From the NCBI GenBank assembly GCA_035454085.1, contig DAOTEJ010000001.1, forward strand, positions 62,001-126,000: a stretch of 64,000 nt of DNA, written 5' to 3'. Positions 51,796 through 60,268 of this stretch are shown here, piece after piece. Under the pieces are notes generated by a model that worked only from the letters and a program-made list of their open reading frames with translations, searched no databases and was not told the DNA's origin. Made by a program: the position numbers and the translations under genes. Source of the stretch: DAOTEJ01 sp035454085. Lineage in GTDB: Bacteria > Pseudomonadota > Gammaproteobacteria > Burkholderiales > Burkholderiaceae_F. Positions within the stretch are counted from its first letter, which is position 1; the number at the start of each line of letters is the position of its first letter.

Positions 51796-52845
51796 TCAGG
51801 CTGGATCGAGAAGGTGGCAGGCCGCGAACTGCCCCGGCGCGATCTCGCGCAGCGCCGGCGCTTCGGCCGCGCAGCGCGCGCTGGCGTGCGGGCAGCGCGG
51901 GTGGAAGTGGCAGCCCGGGGGCGGAGCGAGCGGGGAGGGAATCTCGCCGCGGATGGGAACGTAGTCCAGGCCGCGTCGGTCGATGCGCGGCACCTCGTCG
52001 AGCAGGGCGCGCGTGTAGGGGTGGCGCGGCGCGGTGTAGAGCGCGTCAGTGGGCGCGATCTCGACGATGCGGCCCAGGTACATCACCACCACGCGGTCGG
52101 CGAGGTGGCGCACCACCCCGAGGTCGTGACTGATGAACAGATAGGTCAGGCCGAGCGAGGCACGCAGATCCATGAACAGGTTGAGCACCTGGGCCTGGAT
52201 CGACACGTCGAGCGCGGCGACGGCCTCGTCGCACACCAGGAACTCGGGCTGCACGGCGAGCGCGCGCGCAATGCCGATGCGCGCGCGCTGCCCGCCCGAG
52301 AACTGGTGCGGGTAGCGGCGCACGTAGCCGGGATCGAGGCCCACGCGACGCAGCAACTCGGCCACGTAGTCGGTCTGCCCCGCCCGGTCGGTGAGGCCGT
52401 GCACGCGCGCGGCCTCGCCGATCGCCTCGCCCACGCGCATGCGCGGATTGAGCGAGGCGTAGGGATCCTGGAACACCATCTGGATGCGCGGCCGGCGGTC
52501 AGAGAGCGGTGGCAGCGGCGCGCCGCGGTAGCGCACCTCGCCCGAGGTGGGCGAGTGCAGTCCGCAGGCCAGGCGGCCCAGCGTGGACTTGCCGCAGCCC
52601 GATTCGCCGACCAGGCCCACCACCTCGCCCGGCGCCACGCCGAAGCTCACGCGCTCGACCGCGTGCACGGTGAGTTCCGCCACGCGCGCACCGAGACCGC
52701 GGGCGAGCCTTTCGATTGCGTCGAGCCGCTTGCCGAAGCGCTTGGAGACATCGCGGAACTCGAGCAGCGGTGCCGCGGGCGCGCTCGCGCTCGCCGGACG
52801 CGCGACGGCCGGGGTCAGGGGCGCCGTGTCGGCGGGCGTGCTCAC
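51796..52845 (-). CDS. Peptide ABC transporter ATPase, OppF/DppF-like
   Basis: A 349-residue ATPase. Walker A GESGCGKSTLG, signature FSGGQRARIGIARAL and Walker B LVCDEAVAALD are all present; the usual Pro of DEP is Ala here (DEAVAALD). The C-terminal segment GCHFHPRCPHASARCAAEAP is the oligopeptide-transporter tail. An in-frame ATG at 52869 would overlap the previous gene; the GTG at 52845 overlaps its stop as GTGA and is preferred. It pairs with the OppD-like ATPase just before it. Confidence 0.9.
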   Translation of the reverse strand: MSTPADTAPLTPAVARPASASAPAAPLLEFRDVSKRFGKRLDAIERLARGLGARVAELTVHAVERVSFGVAPGEVVGLVGESGCGKSTLGRLACGLHSPTSGEVRYRGAPLPPLSDRRPRIQMVFQDPYASLNPRMRVGEAIGEAARVHGLTDRAGQTDYVAELLRRVGLDPGYVRRYPHQFSGGQRARIGIARALAVQPEFLVCDEAVAALDVSIQAQVLNLFMDLRASLGLTYLFISHDLGVVRHLADRVVVMYLGRIVEIAPTDALYTAPRHPYTRALLDEVPRIDRRGLDYVPIRGEIPSPLAPPPGCHFHPRCPHASARCAAEAPALREIAPGQFAACHLLDPA

Positions 52846-53819
52846 GCCGCCTCCAGCGGGTGGTGGCACAGCGCGCTACGCGCCGGCCCGGCCACGAGAG
52901 GCGGTTCCTCGATGCAGCGCGCATCGGCCCGCGGGCAGCGTGGGCGGAAGGCGCAGCCGGCGGGCAGTTGTCCGGGCGCCGGCGTCATGCCCGCGATCTG
53001 GCGCAAGGGAACGCCGCGCACGTTGTTGGCCGGCACCGAGTCGAGCAGGCCGCGGGTGTAGGGGTGCCAGGGCGCGTCGAGCACCGCGCCCACCGGCCCC
53101 TGCTCGACGATGCGTCCGGCGTACATCACGGCCACGCGCTGCGCGAGCCCCGCGACGACCGCGAGGTCGTGGGTGATCCACATCAGCGCCGAGCCGGTCT
53201 CGCGCACCAGGGCCTGCATCTGCGCGAGGATCTGGCCCTGCACGGTGACGTCGAGCGCGGTGGTGGGCTCGTCGGCGATGATCAGCTCGGGCCGGTGCAG
53301 CAGGGCGATGGCGATGGCCACGCGCTGGCGCATGCCGCCCGAAAACTGGTGCGGATACTGGCGCAGGCGTTCCTCGGGCGAGGCGATGCCCACCTGCGCC
53401 AGCGCCGCGACGGCGCGCGCACGGGCCGCGGCGCGCGTCACGCGCTCGTGCGCCAGCACGGTCTCGATCATCTGGGTCTCGACCGAGAGGACCGGATTGA
53501 GGGTCATCATCGGATCCTGGAAGATCATCGCGATGCGCCGGCCGCGCAAGCTGCGCAGCTCGCGCTCCGTGCGGCCGACGAGCTCCTGGCCGTCGAAACG
53601 CACCGAGCCCGTGACGACCCGCCCCGGCGGATCGATCAGGCCGAGGATCGAGAAGCCGGTCACCGACTTGCCCGATCCCGACTCGCCCACCAGTCCCAGG
53701 ATCTGGCCGCGCTCGAGCGTGAAGCTCACGCCATCGACGGCGCGCACCGTGCCCTCGCGCGTGGCGAACTCCGTGGCAAGGTCGCGCACCTCGAGCAGCG
53801 GGGCGGCGGGTGTGCTCAT
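52842..53819 (-). CDS. Peptide ABC transporter ATPase, OppD/DppD-like
   Basis: A 325-residue ATPase. Walker A GESGSGKSVTGFSILGL, signature FSGGMRQRVAIAIALL, Walker B IIADEPTTALDVT, and the cysteine tail GCAFRPRCPRADARCIEEPP. Start at 53819 overlaps the permease stop by 4 nt (ATGA). The longer in-frame ORF reaching 54581 is a shadow of the permease gene. It forms the heterodimeric motor with the OppF-like subunit. Confidence 0.92.
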   Translation of the reverse strand: MSTPAAPLLEVRDLATEFATREGTVRAVDGVSFTLERGQILGLVGESGSGKSVTGFSILGLIDPPGRVVTGSVRFDGQELVGRTERELRSLRGRRIAMIFQDPMMTLNPVLSVETQMIETVLAHERVTRAAARARAVAALAQVGIASPEERLRQYPHQFSGGMRQRVAIAIALLHRPELIIADEPTTALDVTVQGQILAQMQALVRETGSALMWITHDLAVVAGLAQRVAVMYAGRIVEQGPVGAVLDAPWHPYTRGLLDSVPANNVRGVPLRQIAGMTPAPGQLPAGCAFRPRCPRADARCIEEPPLVAGPARSALCHHPLEAA

Positions 53820-54730
53820 CGGGCGAGGCGCGGGTTGAGCACGTCGCGCAACTGGTCGCCCACCAGGTTGATCGACAGGATGGTGGCGAGCAGGGCGACC
53901 CCGGGGTAGACGCTGATCCAGTACTTCCCGCTCATCAGGTACTCGTAGCCATTGGCGATCAGCAGGCCGAGCGAGGGCTCGGTGGTGGGCAGGCCCAGGC
54001 CCAGGAAGGACAGCGTGGCCTCGAGCGCGATGGCGTGCGCCACCTGCACCGTGCCGACCACGATCAGCGGCGGCAGTGCATTGGGAAGCAGGTGGCGCAG
54101 CACGATGCGCGCGCGCGACAGGCCCAGGCCCCGCGCCGCTTCGATGTACTCCTTGTTGCGCTCGACGAGCGCGGCCGAGCGCGCCGTTCGCGCGTAGTAG
54201 GCCCACTGCACGGTGACGAGCGCGATGATGATCTTGTCCACGCCCTTGCCCAGCACGGCGAGCAGGATCAGCGCCACCAGGATGGCGGGAAAGCCCAATT
54301 GCACATCGACCACGCGCATCACGAACTGCTCGAAGCGCCCGCCCAGGAAGGCAGCGAGCACGCCGATGAGCGAGCCCACGGTCAGAGCGATCGCGCCGCT
54401 GGCCAGGCCCACGTAGAGCGACACGCGCAGGCCGTAGAGGATGGCCGAGAGCATGTCGCGCCCCTGGCCGTCGGTGCCCAGCCAGTAGGTCATGCCGTTG
54501 GCGGCGTGGCTGCCAGGCGGCAAGCGTGCATCCAGCAGGTCGAGGGTGGCGAGGTCGTAGGGATTCTGCGGCGCGATCCACGGGGCGAGCAGCGCGAGCA
54601 GCACGATCAGCACCAGTGCCACGAGTGCGGCCAGTGCCAGCCGGCTGCGCGCGTACTCGGCCGCGAAGCGCGCGAAACGCGATTCGGCGGCCGGCGCCCG
54701 GGCCGCGGTGGCCGCGCTATTGGGCGGCAT
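53816..54730 (-). CDS. Peptide ABC transporter permease, DppC-like
   Basis: A 304-residue permease with about six helices. Opening helix LALAALVALVLIVLLALLAP, then WLGTDGQGRDMLSAILYGLR (about 83-102), and the EAA loop EYIEAARGLGLSRARIVLRH. Standard DppC length, unlike the extended permease at 1544. It overlaps the DppB-like gene by 14 nt. Confidence 0.9.
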   Translation of the reverse strand: MPPNSAATAARAPAAESRFARFAAEYARSRLALAALVALVLIVLLALLAPWIAPQNPYDLATLDLLDARLPPGSHAANGMTYWLGTDGQGRDMLSAILYGLRVSLYVGLASGAIALTVGSLIGVLAAFLGGRFEQFVMRVVDVQLGFPAILVALILLAVLGKGVDKIIIALVTVQWAYYARTARSAALVERNKEYIEAARGLGLSRARIVLRHLLPNALPPLIVVGTVQVAHAIALEATLSFLGLGLPTTEPSLGLLIANGYEYLMSGKYWISVYPGVALLATILSINLVGDQLRDVLNPRLAR

Positions 54731-55691
54731 CGAGGCGCACGCGCGGGTCGAGGGCCGAGTACAGCAGGTCGACCGCGAGGTTGATGAGGATGAACATGAA
54801 CACGATGACCATCAGGTAGGCCACGACCACCGGACGGTCGAGCTGGAAGATCGAGTCGATCACCAGCTTGCCCATCCCCGGCCAGGCGAAGATCGACTCG
54901 GTGACCACGGCGAAGGCGATCACCGAGCCGAGTTCCAGGCCGATCACCGTCACCAGGGGGATGAGGATGTTCTTGAACAGGTGCACGCCCACGATGCGCG
55001 TACGCGACAAGCCCTTGGCGCGCGCGAACTTCATGTAGTCCTGCAGGCTGTGCTCGCGCACCTGGGCGCGGGTGAGGCGGATGATCAGCGCCAGCTTGAA
55101 CAAGGCGAGGTTGATGGCCGGCAGCAGCGCGTACTTGAGCCCATCCCAGTGCCACAGCGAGCTCGTGATGCCGAGAAATTCTGTGGTCGGCCCGCGGCCG
55201 GTGGACGGCAGCCAGCCCAGTTGCACGGCGAACACGAGAATGAGGATCAGCCCGATCCAGAAGGTGGGCAGCGAGAAGCCCACGACCGAGGCGGCCATGA
55301 TCGTGCGTGCGCCCCAGGAGTCGGGCTTGAGGCCGGCATACAGGCCGAGCGGGATGCCGAGCGCGGTGGCGATGAACATGGCGAGCGCGGCCAGTTCAAG
55401 GGTGGCGGGCATGCGCTCGAAGATCACTTCGAGCGCGGGGCGGCCGTACACGAAGGACTGTCCGAGATTGCCCGTGGCGGCGCCCTTGAGAAAGCCGAAG
55501 TACTGCTCATGCAGCGGCCGATCCAGCCCCAGTGCGGCGGCGGCGCGCTCCTTCTCGGCCTGGTCGGCGGTGGGATTGACGAGGATCTCGACCGGATCGC
55601 CGACGTGGTAGAGACCCACGAAGACGATGAGCGAGGTCGCGAACAGGACGACGAGCGTCTGGGCGAGGCGACGGAGGATGAAGACGGGCAT
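54717..55691 (-). CDS. Peptide ABC transporter permease, DppB-like
   Basis: A 324-residue permease. N terminus MPVFILRRLAQTLVVLFATS is the typical first helix; the EAA loop DYMKFARAKGLSRTRIVGVH (about 215-234) docks the ATPase. An in-frame ATG at 55718 adds nine residues; neither start has a clear ribosome-binding site, so I chose the family-consistent one. The binding-protein gene ends 55 nt upstream of it in the operon. Confidence 0.9.
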   Translation of the reverse strand: MPVFILRRLAQTLVVLFATSLIVFVGLYHVGDPVEILVNPTADQAEKERAAAALGLDRPLHEQYFGFLKGAATGNLGQSFVYGRPALEVIFERMPATLELAALAMFIATALGIPLGLYAGLKPDSWGARTIMAASVVGFSLPTFWIGLILILVFAVQLGWLPSTGRGPTTEFLGITSSLWHWDGLKYALLPAINLALFKLALIIRLTRAQVREHSLQDYMKFARAKGLSRTRIVGVHLFKNILIPLVTVIGLELGSVIAFAVVTESIFAWPGMGKLVIDSIFQLDRPVVVAYLMVIVFMFILINLAVDLLYSALDPRVRLDAAQ

Positions 55692-55745
55692 GAGGCTGGC
55701 CAGGCGCCGCTGCCGCATCGGGTGCGGCAGCGGACCCCGCCGCGC

Positions 55746-57335
55746 TTACTTGGTGCGGGTGACTTCCTGCGCGAGCGTGTACTGGTCGGCGCGCGCCTTG
55801 TATGAGAGGCCCTTCTTCATTCCCCAGGTGCTGACTTCGTAGTGCACGGGCACGATGGCCTGCTTCTCGGCAATCGCCTTTTCGCTCGCGGCGGCGAGCA
55901 TCAGCCCGCGCTTGGGATCGTCGATGGTGGCCACCGCGGTGTTGACCACCGCATCCACGCCCGCATCGGAGAATCGACCGCGGTTGGCGGCCCCGCTGCC
56001 GGCCTTGGGATCGAAGGTCGTTACCAGAGCGCGCAGGGGCGAGGAGGTCTCGCCCGTCTCTGCGCCCCAGCCGGCGAGCAGGAAGCTGAACTCGAGCTTG
56101 CCGGCGCGCGAGAAGAACACGCTCGAGGGCATGGTCTCGAGCTTGGTGGCGATGCCGGCGCGGTTGAGGTACTGCGCCACCGCCTGGGCGATCTTCTCGT
56201 CGTTGATGTAGCGGTTGTTGGGCGCGTGCAAGGTCAGGCCGAAGCCCTCGGGGTAGCCGGCCTCGGCGAGCAGTTTCTTGGCGCCCTCGGGGTCGTACTT
56301 CTCGGGCGGCAGCTTCTTGCTGGTGCCGAAGAAGAACTCGGGCAGGAACTGGCCGGCAGTCTGGGCCTGGCCTTCCATGATGCGGCTGGCGATGGCGTCG
56401 CGGTCGATCGCCTTGCTGATCGCCTTGCGCACGCGCACGTCCTTGAGCGGATTCTTGTCGAGCGGCTTGCCGGCCTTGTCGGTGACGAAGGGGCTCTTGT
56501 CGCGGTCCGAATCCATGTGCAGGTAGATCACGCGGTTGCTGACCGCGCCCACCACGGTGACGCGCGGGTCCTTGGCGAGCTTGGCGTTGTCGGCGGTGGG
56601 CAGGTCGGCGATCAGTGCCACGTCGCCGGCGAGCAGGGCCGCCACGCGCGCCGCGCCGTTGGGAATCATCTTGAAGCGCACGTTGCCGAAGTCCGGCTTC
56701 TTGCCCCAGTAGGCGGCGTTAGGCACGAGCACCACGCGGTCACCCGCCACGTACTCGGAGAACTTGTAGGGGCCGGTGCCGATCATGGCCTTGCCGGAGT
56801 TGAAGTCCTCGGTCTTCGAGTTGTCGGCGATCTTCTTGGGAACGATGTGGATGCTCACCAGGTCGTTCGGCACCAGGGGGTGAGGCCGCTCGGTCTTCAG
56901 ACGCAGGGTGTGCGCATCGACCGCCGTGGCCGCGACGATGGGCTTGGTGTAGGTGACGAACGAGGCCGGACTGTTGGGCACCTTGGGGATGCGGTTGAGC
57001 GTGGCCACCACGTCCTCGGCGGTGAAGTCGGTGCCGTCGTGCCACTTCACCCCCTTGCGCAGCTTGATCTCCCAGGTGGTGGGATCGACGGCCTTCCACG
57101 ATTCGGCCAGGCCCGGTTGCAGGCGCTGGGCCTCGTCCATCTTCACCAAGGCCTCGAACACGTGCTTGGCCATCGCGTTGTTCGGGCCAAGGTTGTGAAA
57201 GTGCGGGTCGAGCGAGGTGACTGGCGTGGACAGCCCGATCACCAACTCCTGCGTGGCGGGCTGGGCGTGAGCGGCGAAGGCTGCCGAGAGCAGGGTGCTC
57301 ACGGCGAACAAGCGCAGGCGTGTCAGGCGCGTCAT
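55746..57335 (-). CDS. Peptide-type ABC transporter substrate-binding protein
   Basis: A 529-residue family 5 binding protein with signal peptide (about 1-25, ending AAHAQ). Landmarks: LSTPVTSLDPHFHNLGPNNA, KLRKGVKWHDGTDFTAEDVV (about 89-108), and GVDAVVNTAVATIDDPKRGL near the end. ATG 57335 is chosen over the in-frame 57422 because a signal peptide then starts directly. No lipoprotein cysteine is evident. It is the first gene of the five-gene importer and so is probably most abundant; a promoter should lie in 57336-57473. Possible ligands are peptides or N-acyl amino acids, from the genes at its end. Confidence 0.92.
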   Translation of the reverse strand: MTRLTRLRLFAVSTLLSAAFAAHAQPATQELVIGLSTPVTSLDPHFHNLGPNNAMAKHVFEALVKMDEAQRLQPGLAESWKAVDPTTWEIKLRKGVKWHDGTDFTAEDVVATLNRIPKVPNSPASFVTYTKPIVAATAVDAHTLRLKTERPHPLVPNDLVSIHIVPKKIADNSKTEDFNSGKAMIGTGPYKFSEYVAGDRVVLVPNAAYWGKKPDFGNVRFKMIPNGAARVAALLAGDVALIADLPTADNAKLAKDPRVTVVGAVSNRVIYLHMDSDRDKSPFVTDKAGKPLDKNPLKDVRVRKAISKAIDRDAIASRIMEGQAQTAGQFLPEFFFGTSKKLPPEKYDPEGAKKLLAEAGYPEGFGLTLHAPNNRYINDEKIAQAVAQYLNRAGIATKLETMPSSVFFSRAGKLEFSFLLAGWGAETGETSSPLRALVTTFDPKAGSGAANRGRFSDAGVDAVVNTAVATIDDPKRGLMLAAASEKAIAEKQAIVPVHYEVSTWGMKKGLSYKARADQYTLAQEVTRTK

Positions 57336-57473
57336 GGGTTTCTTTCTGGAAGCTTCCTCGATGGGTGCGACGATGCTACTTGAAGTCGCCCGGCGCGCAG
57401 CTTGCGCGACGGGCAATGGCAAGACGGCGTTCCGCGGGCCAGCTCGAGGCCCGTTGCCCGCGCCGCCGGGTGC

Positions 57474-58985
57474 TCACAGGCCCAGGTGCGGCCAGAGTTG
57501 GTCGATGCGCGCCTTGACCTCGGGGCTCATGCTGATCGGGCGCCCCCACTCGCGGGTGGTTTCGCCCGGCATCTTGTTGGTGGCGTCCAGGCCCATCTTG
57601 CCGCCCAGGCCCGAAACCGGCGAGGCGAAGTCCAGATAGTCGATCGGCGTGTTCTCGATCAGCACCGTGTCGCGCACCGGGTCCATGCGCGTGGTGATCG
57701 CCCAGATCACTTCCTTCCAGTCCCGCGCGTCGATGTCCTCGTCCACGACCACCACGAACTTGGTGTACATGAACTGTCTGAGGAAGCTCCAGACGCCCAT
57801 CATCACGCGCTTGGCGTGCCCCGGGTACTGCTTGCGCATCGAGACCACCGCCATGCGGTAGCTGCAGCCTTCGGGGGGCAGGTAGAAGTCGACAATCTCG
57901 GGGAAGGTGCGGCGCAGTATCGGAACAAAGACCTCGTTGAGCGCGACGCCCAGGATGGCGGGCTCGTCGGGCGGCTTGCCGGTGTAGGTGGAGTGGTAGA
58001 TCGGGTCGCGCCGCATCGTGATGCGCTCGACAGTGAAGACCGGGAAGCGGTCCACCTCGTTGTAGTAGCCGGTGTGGTCGCCGAAGGGGCCCTCGAGCGC
58101 GGTCTCGTAGCCCGCGTTGGCCGCGCTCAGTTGGCCTGAGGCGTTGTCCGGATCGGGGAGGATGTGACCCTCCAGCACGATCTCGGCCGAGGCCGGCACC
58201 GACAGCGTGCTGCCCAGCGCCTGGGTGGTCTCGGTGCGGCTTCCGCGCAGCAGGCCGGCGAACTGGTACTCGGAGAGACTGTCGGGCACCGGGGTGACTG
58301 CGCCCAGGATGGTGGCGGGGTCCGCCCCCAGCGCGACGGCGACCGGGAAGGGTTGGCCGGGGTGCGCGAGGCGGTGGTCGCGGAAATCTAGCGCCCCGCC
58401 GCGGTGGGCCAGCCAGCGCATGATCAGCTTGTTCGGACCGATCAGCTGCTGGCGGTAGATCCCCAGGTTCTGGCGCTTCTTGTGCGGACCGCGGGTGATG
58501 GTCAGGCCCCAGGTAATCAGGGGACCGGCGTCCCCGGGCCAGCAGGTCTGGATCGGCAGTCGTGCCAGATCCACGTCCGCGCCTTCCCAGACGACCTCTT
58601 GGCAGGCGGCCCCCCGGACCGAGCGGGGCGCCATGTCCCACAGCGCGCTCTTGAGCATCGCCACTTTGGACAGCGCATCCCGCAGGCCGCGCGGAGGCTC
58701 GGGCTCCTTCAGGCTGGCCAGGAGTTCGCCCACATCGCGAAGGGCCGCGGTTGAATCGGCGCCCATGCCCAAGGCGACCCGTTCCGCCGTGCCGAAGAGG
58801 TTTCCGAGCACGGGGATGCTGTGCTCGGTCGGTCGCTCAAACAGCAATGCCGGCCCGCCGGCCCGCAGGGCGCGATCGCACACCTCGGTCATCTCGAGTC
58901 GGGGCGATACGGGTTGAGTGACCCGTCGAAGCTGCCCTAAGTCCTCTAATTGACGCAAAAAGTCTCTTAGATCGCTGTATTGCAC
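57474..58985 (-). CDS. ubiD: UbiD-family prenylated-FMN decarboxylase
   Basis: A 503-residue decarboxylase, close in length to E. coli UbiD, which removes the carboxyl group of 3-octaprenyl-4-hydroxybenzoate in ubiquinone synthesis. N terminus MQYSDLRDFLRQLEDLGQLR, active-site segments such as TCWPGDAGPLITWGLTITRG (about 167-186) and EGPFGDHTGYYNEVDRFPVF (about 271-290) are diagnostic. It starts with GTG (AGGTGG nearby). The partner UbiX gene is not in this window. It is transcribed away from the transglycosylase region. Confidence 0.93.
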   Translation of the reverse strand: MQYSDLRDFLRQLEDLGQLRRVTQPVSPRLEMTEVCDRALRAGGPALLFERPTEHSIPVLGNLFGTAERVALGMGADSTAALRDVGELLASLKEPEPPRGLRDALSKVAMLKSALWDMAPRSVRGAACQEVVWEGADVDLARLPIQTCWPGDAGPLITWGLTITRGPHKKRQNLGIYRQQLIGPNKLIMRWLAHRGGALDFRDHRLAHPGQPFPVAVALGADPATILGAVTPVPDSLSEYQFAGLLRGSRTETTQALGSTLSVPASAEIVLEGHILPDPDNASGQLSAANAGYETALEGPFGDHTGYYNEVDRFPVFTVERITMRRDPIYHSTYTGKPPDEPAILGVALNEVFVPILRRTFPEIVDFYLPPEGCSYRMAVVSMRKQYPGHAKRVMMGVWSFLRQFMYTKFVVVVDEDIDARDWKEVIWAITTRMDPVRDTVLIENTPIDYLDFASPVSGLGGKMGLDATNKMPGETTREWGRPISMSPEVKARIDQLWPHLGL

Positions 58986-59151
58986 TTTTCCACCTGATTC
59001 ACATTGATGCGCGGGCGGTTAGCAGGAATCTGAGGACTCACTCTCGGCCAGGCCCAGAGAAAGCCGCTAAACCATTGAAAAATAATGATAAACGCTGTTT
59101 TGTCCGAAGGGGCTGAGCGGACGAACGGCAGCTCTGAGGGCAAGTCATCTC
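58986..59151. other. Upstream region of ubiD
   Basis: A 166-nt divergent stretch. It contains a short AT-rich patch (about 59078-59092, AATAATGATAAAC) in otherwise GC-rich DNA that could be an UP-element or regulator site for ubiD. I see no gene in it. Confidence 0.35.
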
Positions 59152-59179
59152 TTGACCGGCGAGCGCCGATCCCTAAAAT
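59152..59179 (+). promoter_or_regulatory. Strong sigma-70-like promoter of the lytic transglycosylase leader
   Basis: TTGACC (59152-59157), 16-nt spacer, TAAAAT (59174-59179). Both boxes are close to consensus, the best promoter match noticed in the window. The expected start is near 59186, which leaves about 270 nt of leader before the GTG at 59459. Confidence 0.7.
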
Positions 59180-59185
59180 CCGTGA

Positions 59186-59458
59186 TGCCTCGACGTTGAG
59201 GACTCCCGCTTGGTGCAGTGCACCGCGATCCGGACCGCCGGGTCTTGGGGCGGGATGCTGGGGACCGGGCCCCATTCAGCAAGTCGGGCACGACGCCCTT
59301 CCCGATTCGAGACCCCACCCCCGGACGCCTGTCCGGAGGCCGGGATTGAACAAGCCGCCGCGGGGACGCGTGGATCTCGCGGTTACGTACCAACCTGTGA
59401 AAGAAGGCGCAGTAGCCGGAACACCGGCGATGTAGCCGTTCGGCATAAGGAGGCCTAC
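59186..59458 (+). promoter_or_regulatory. Long structured 5-prime leader of the lytic transglycosylase gene
   Basis: The predicted leader contains a series of hairpins: CCTC/GAGG close to the start, GGGTCT...AGACCC bounding an internal domain with TCGGG/CCCGA inside, CCGGAC-GCCT-GTCCGG, CCGCG/CGCGG, GCCGG-AACA-CCGGC and GCCG-TT-CGGC just before the ribosome-binding site TAAGGAGG (59446-59453). No known riboswitch consensus was recognised. The in-frame ORF from 59210 would code an unlikely Arg/Gly/Pro-rich sequence. Leader status is inferred from the strong promoter and strong ribosome-binding site. Confidence 0.5.
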
Positions 59459-60268
59459 GTGTCGCACTCCACGGATTATGCGCTGAGCTTTCCCGCGGGC
59501 CGCCAGGCCGGCGCGTCGGAAGTCGCCCGTGACATCGGGCGGGGCGCCCTGTTTGTCGCCCGAGGGTTTGTGACCCTGGTCGGTTGTGTCACCTTGATTG
59601 CCGCCGCCTATGTTTTCGGTAGCGACGACGCTCGTGCTCGGATGCAGCAGGTCACGCCTCTGGCGGTGGCCGCGTGGCTGGGTGAGCGCGTCGCGGCCGC
59701 TGCGGAGGGGGGCGTGTCGGAAGCCTCGCCGGCTGCCGATGAGCGGACTCCCGCCCTTAGCGATCCGCAGCAGCGCAACGTCGCGGCCTATCTGGCGAGG
59801 CGCTACCGTGTCGCCGATGAGGCGGTGCAGCGCATCGTCGGCCACGCCTACGCGGTCGGCCGCGACAAGAAGGTGGATCCGCTGCTCATTCTGGCGGTCA
59901 CCGCGATCGAGTCGAGCCTCAATCCGCTGGCGCAGAGTTCGATGGGCGCGCAGGGCTTGATGCAGGTGATGACCCGTGTGCACGCCGAGCGGTTCGAGCC
60001 CCACGGCGGCGAGGCCGCTGCGCTCGACCCCCTGGCGAACCTGGAGGTCGGCGCCGAGATTCTTCGCGAGCTGATTTCGCGCGGGGGCTCGGTCGAACGC
60101 GGCCTTCAGTTGTATGTGGGCGCAGGCAACCTGCCGGATGACGGAGGCTACGGGGCAAAGGTGCTCGCCGAGCGTCAGCGTCTGCAGTCGGCGGCCAAGT
60201 CTGCGGCGGTCGCCGGGGCCGGCCCGGCAAGGCCGGCTGCCGGCACGCCGACCGACCCCGCGGGCTAA
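59459..60268 (+). CDS. Membrane-anchored SLT-domain lytic transglycosylase
   Basis: A 269-residue protein that should cleave peptidoglycan glycan strands. An N-terminal helix (ALFVARGFVTLVGCVTLIAA) anchors it to the inner membrane. The SLT domain follows (about 130-245) with catalytic Glu151 in ILAVTAIESSLNPLAQSS, GAQGLMQVM and LQLYVGAGNLPDDGGYGAKV. GTG 59459 lies 5 nt after a perfect TAAGGAGG. The C terminus is Ala/Pro-rich. It is convergent with the aminotransferase gene and overlaps its end by 4 nt. Confidence 0.88.
   Translation: MSHSTDYALSFPAGRQAGASEVARDIGRGALFVARGFVTLVGCVTLIAAAYVFGSDDARARMQQVTPLAVAAWLGERVAAAAEGGVSEASPAADERTPALSDPQQRNVAAYLARRYRVADEAVQRIVGHAYAVGRDKKVDPLLILAVTAIESSLNPLAQSSMGAQGLMQVMTRVHAERFEPHGGEAAALDPLANLEVGAEILRELISRGGSVERGLQLYVGAGNLPDDGGYGAKVLAERQRLQSAAKSAAVAGAGPARPAAGTPTDPAG

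Noticed and set aside
59076..59092. Fur-like box near ubiD (AATAATGATAAAC)
   Set aside because: Only about two of the three hexamer units fit, and ubiD is not a typical Fur target; it may be just AT-rich promoter DNA.
59280..59330. tRNA-like T-arm (GATTCGAGACC) in the transglycosylase leader
   Set aside because: No acceptor stem, D-arm or anticodon arm can be built around it; it is better explained as part of the leader hairpins.
59210..59458. In-frame extension of the lytic transglycosylase upstream to ATG 59210
   Set aside because: The added sequence is Arg/Gly/Pro-rich, has no ribosome-binding site, and sits on what looks like a structured leader; GTG 59459 has a perfect TAAGGAGG.
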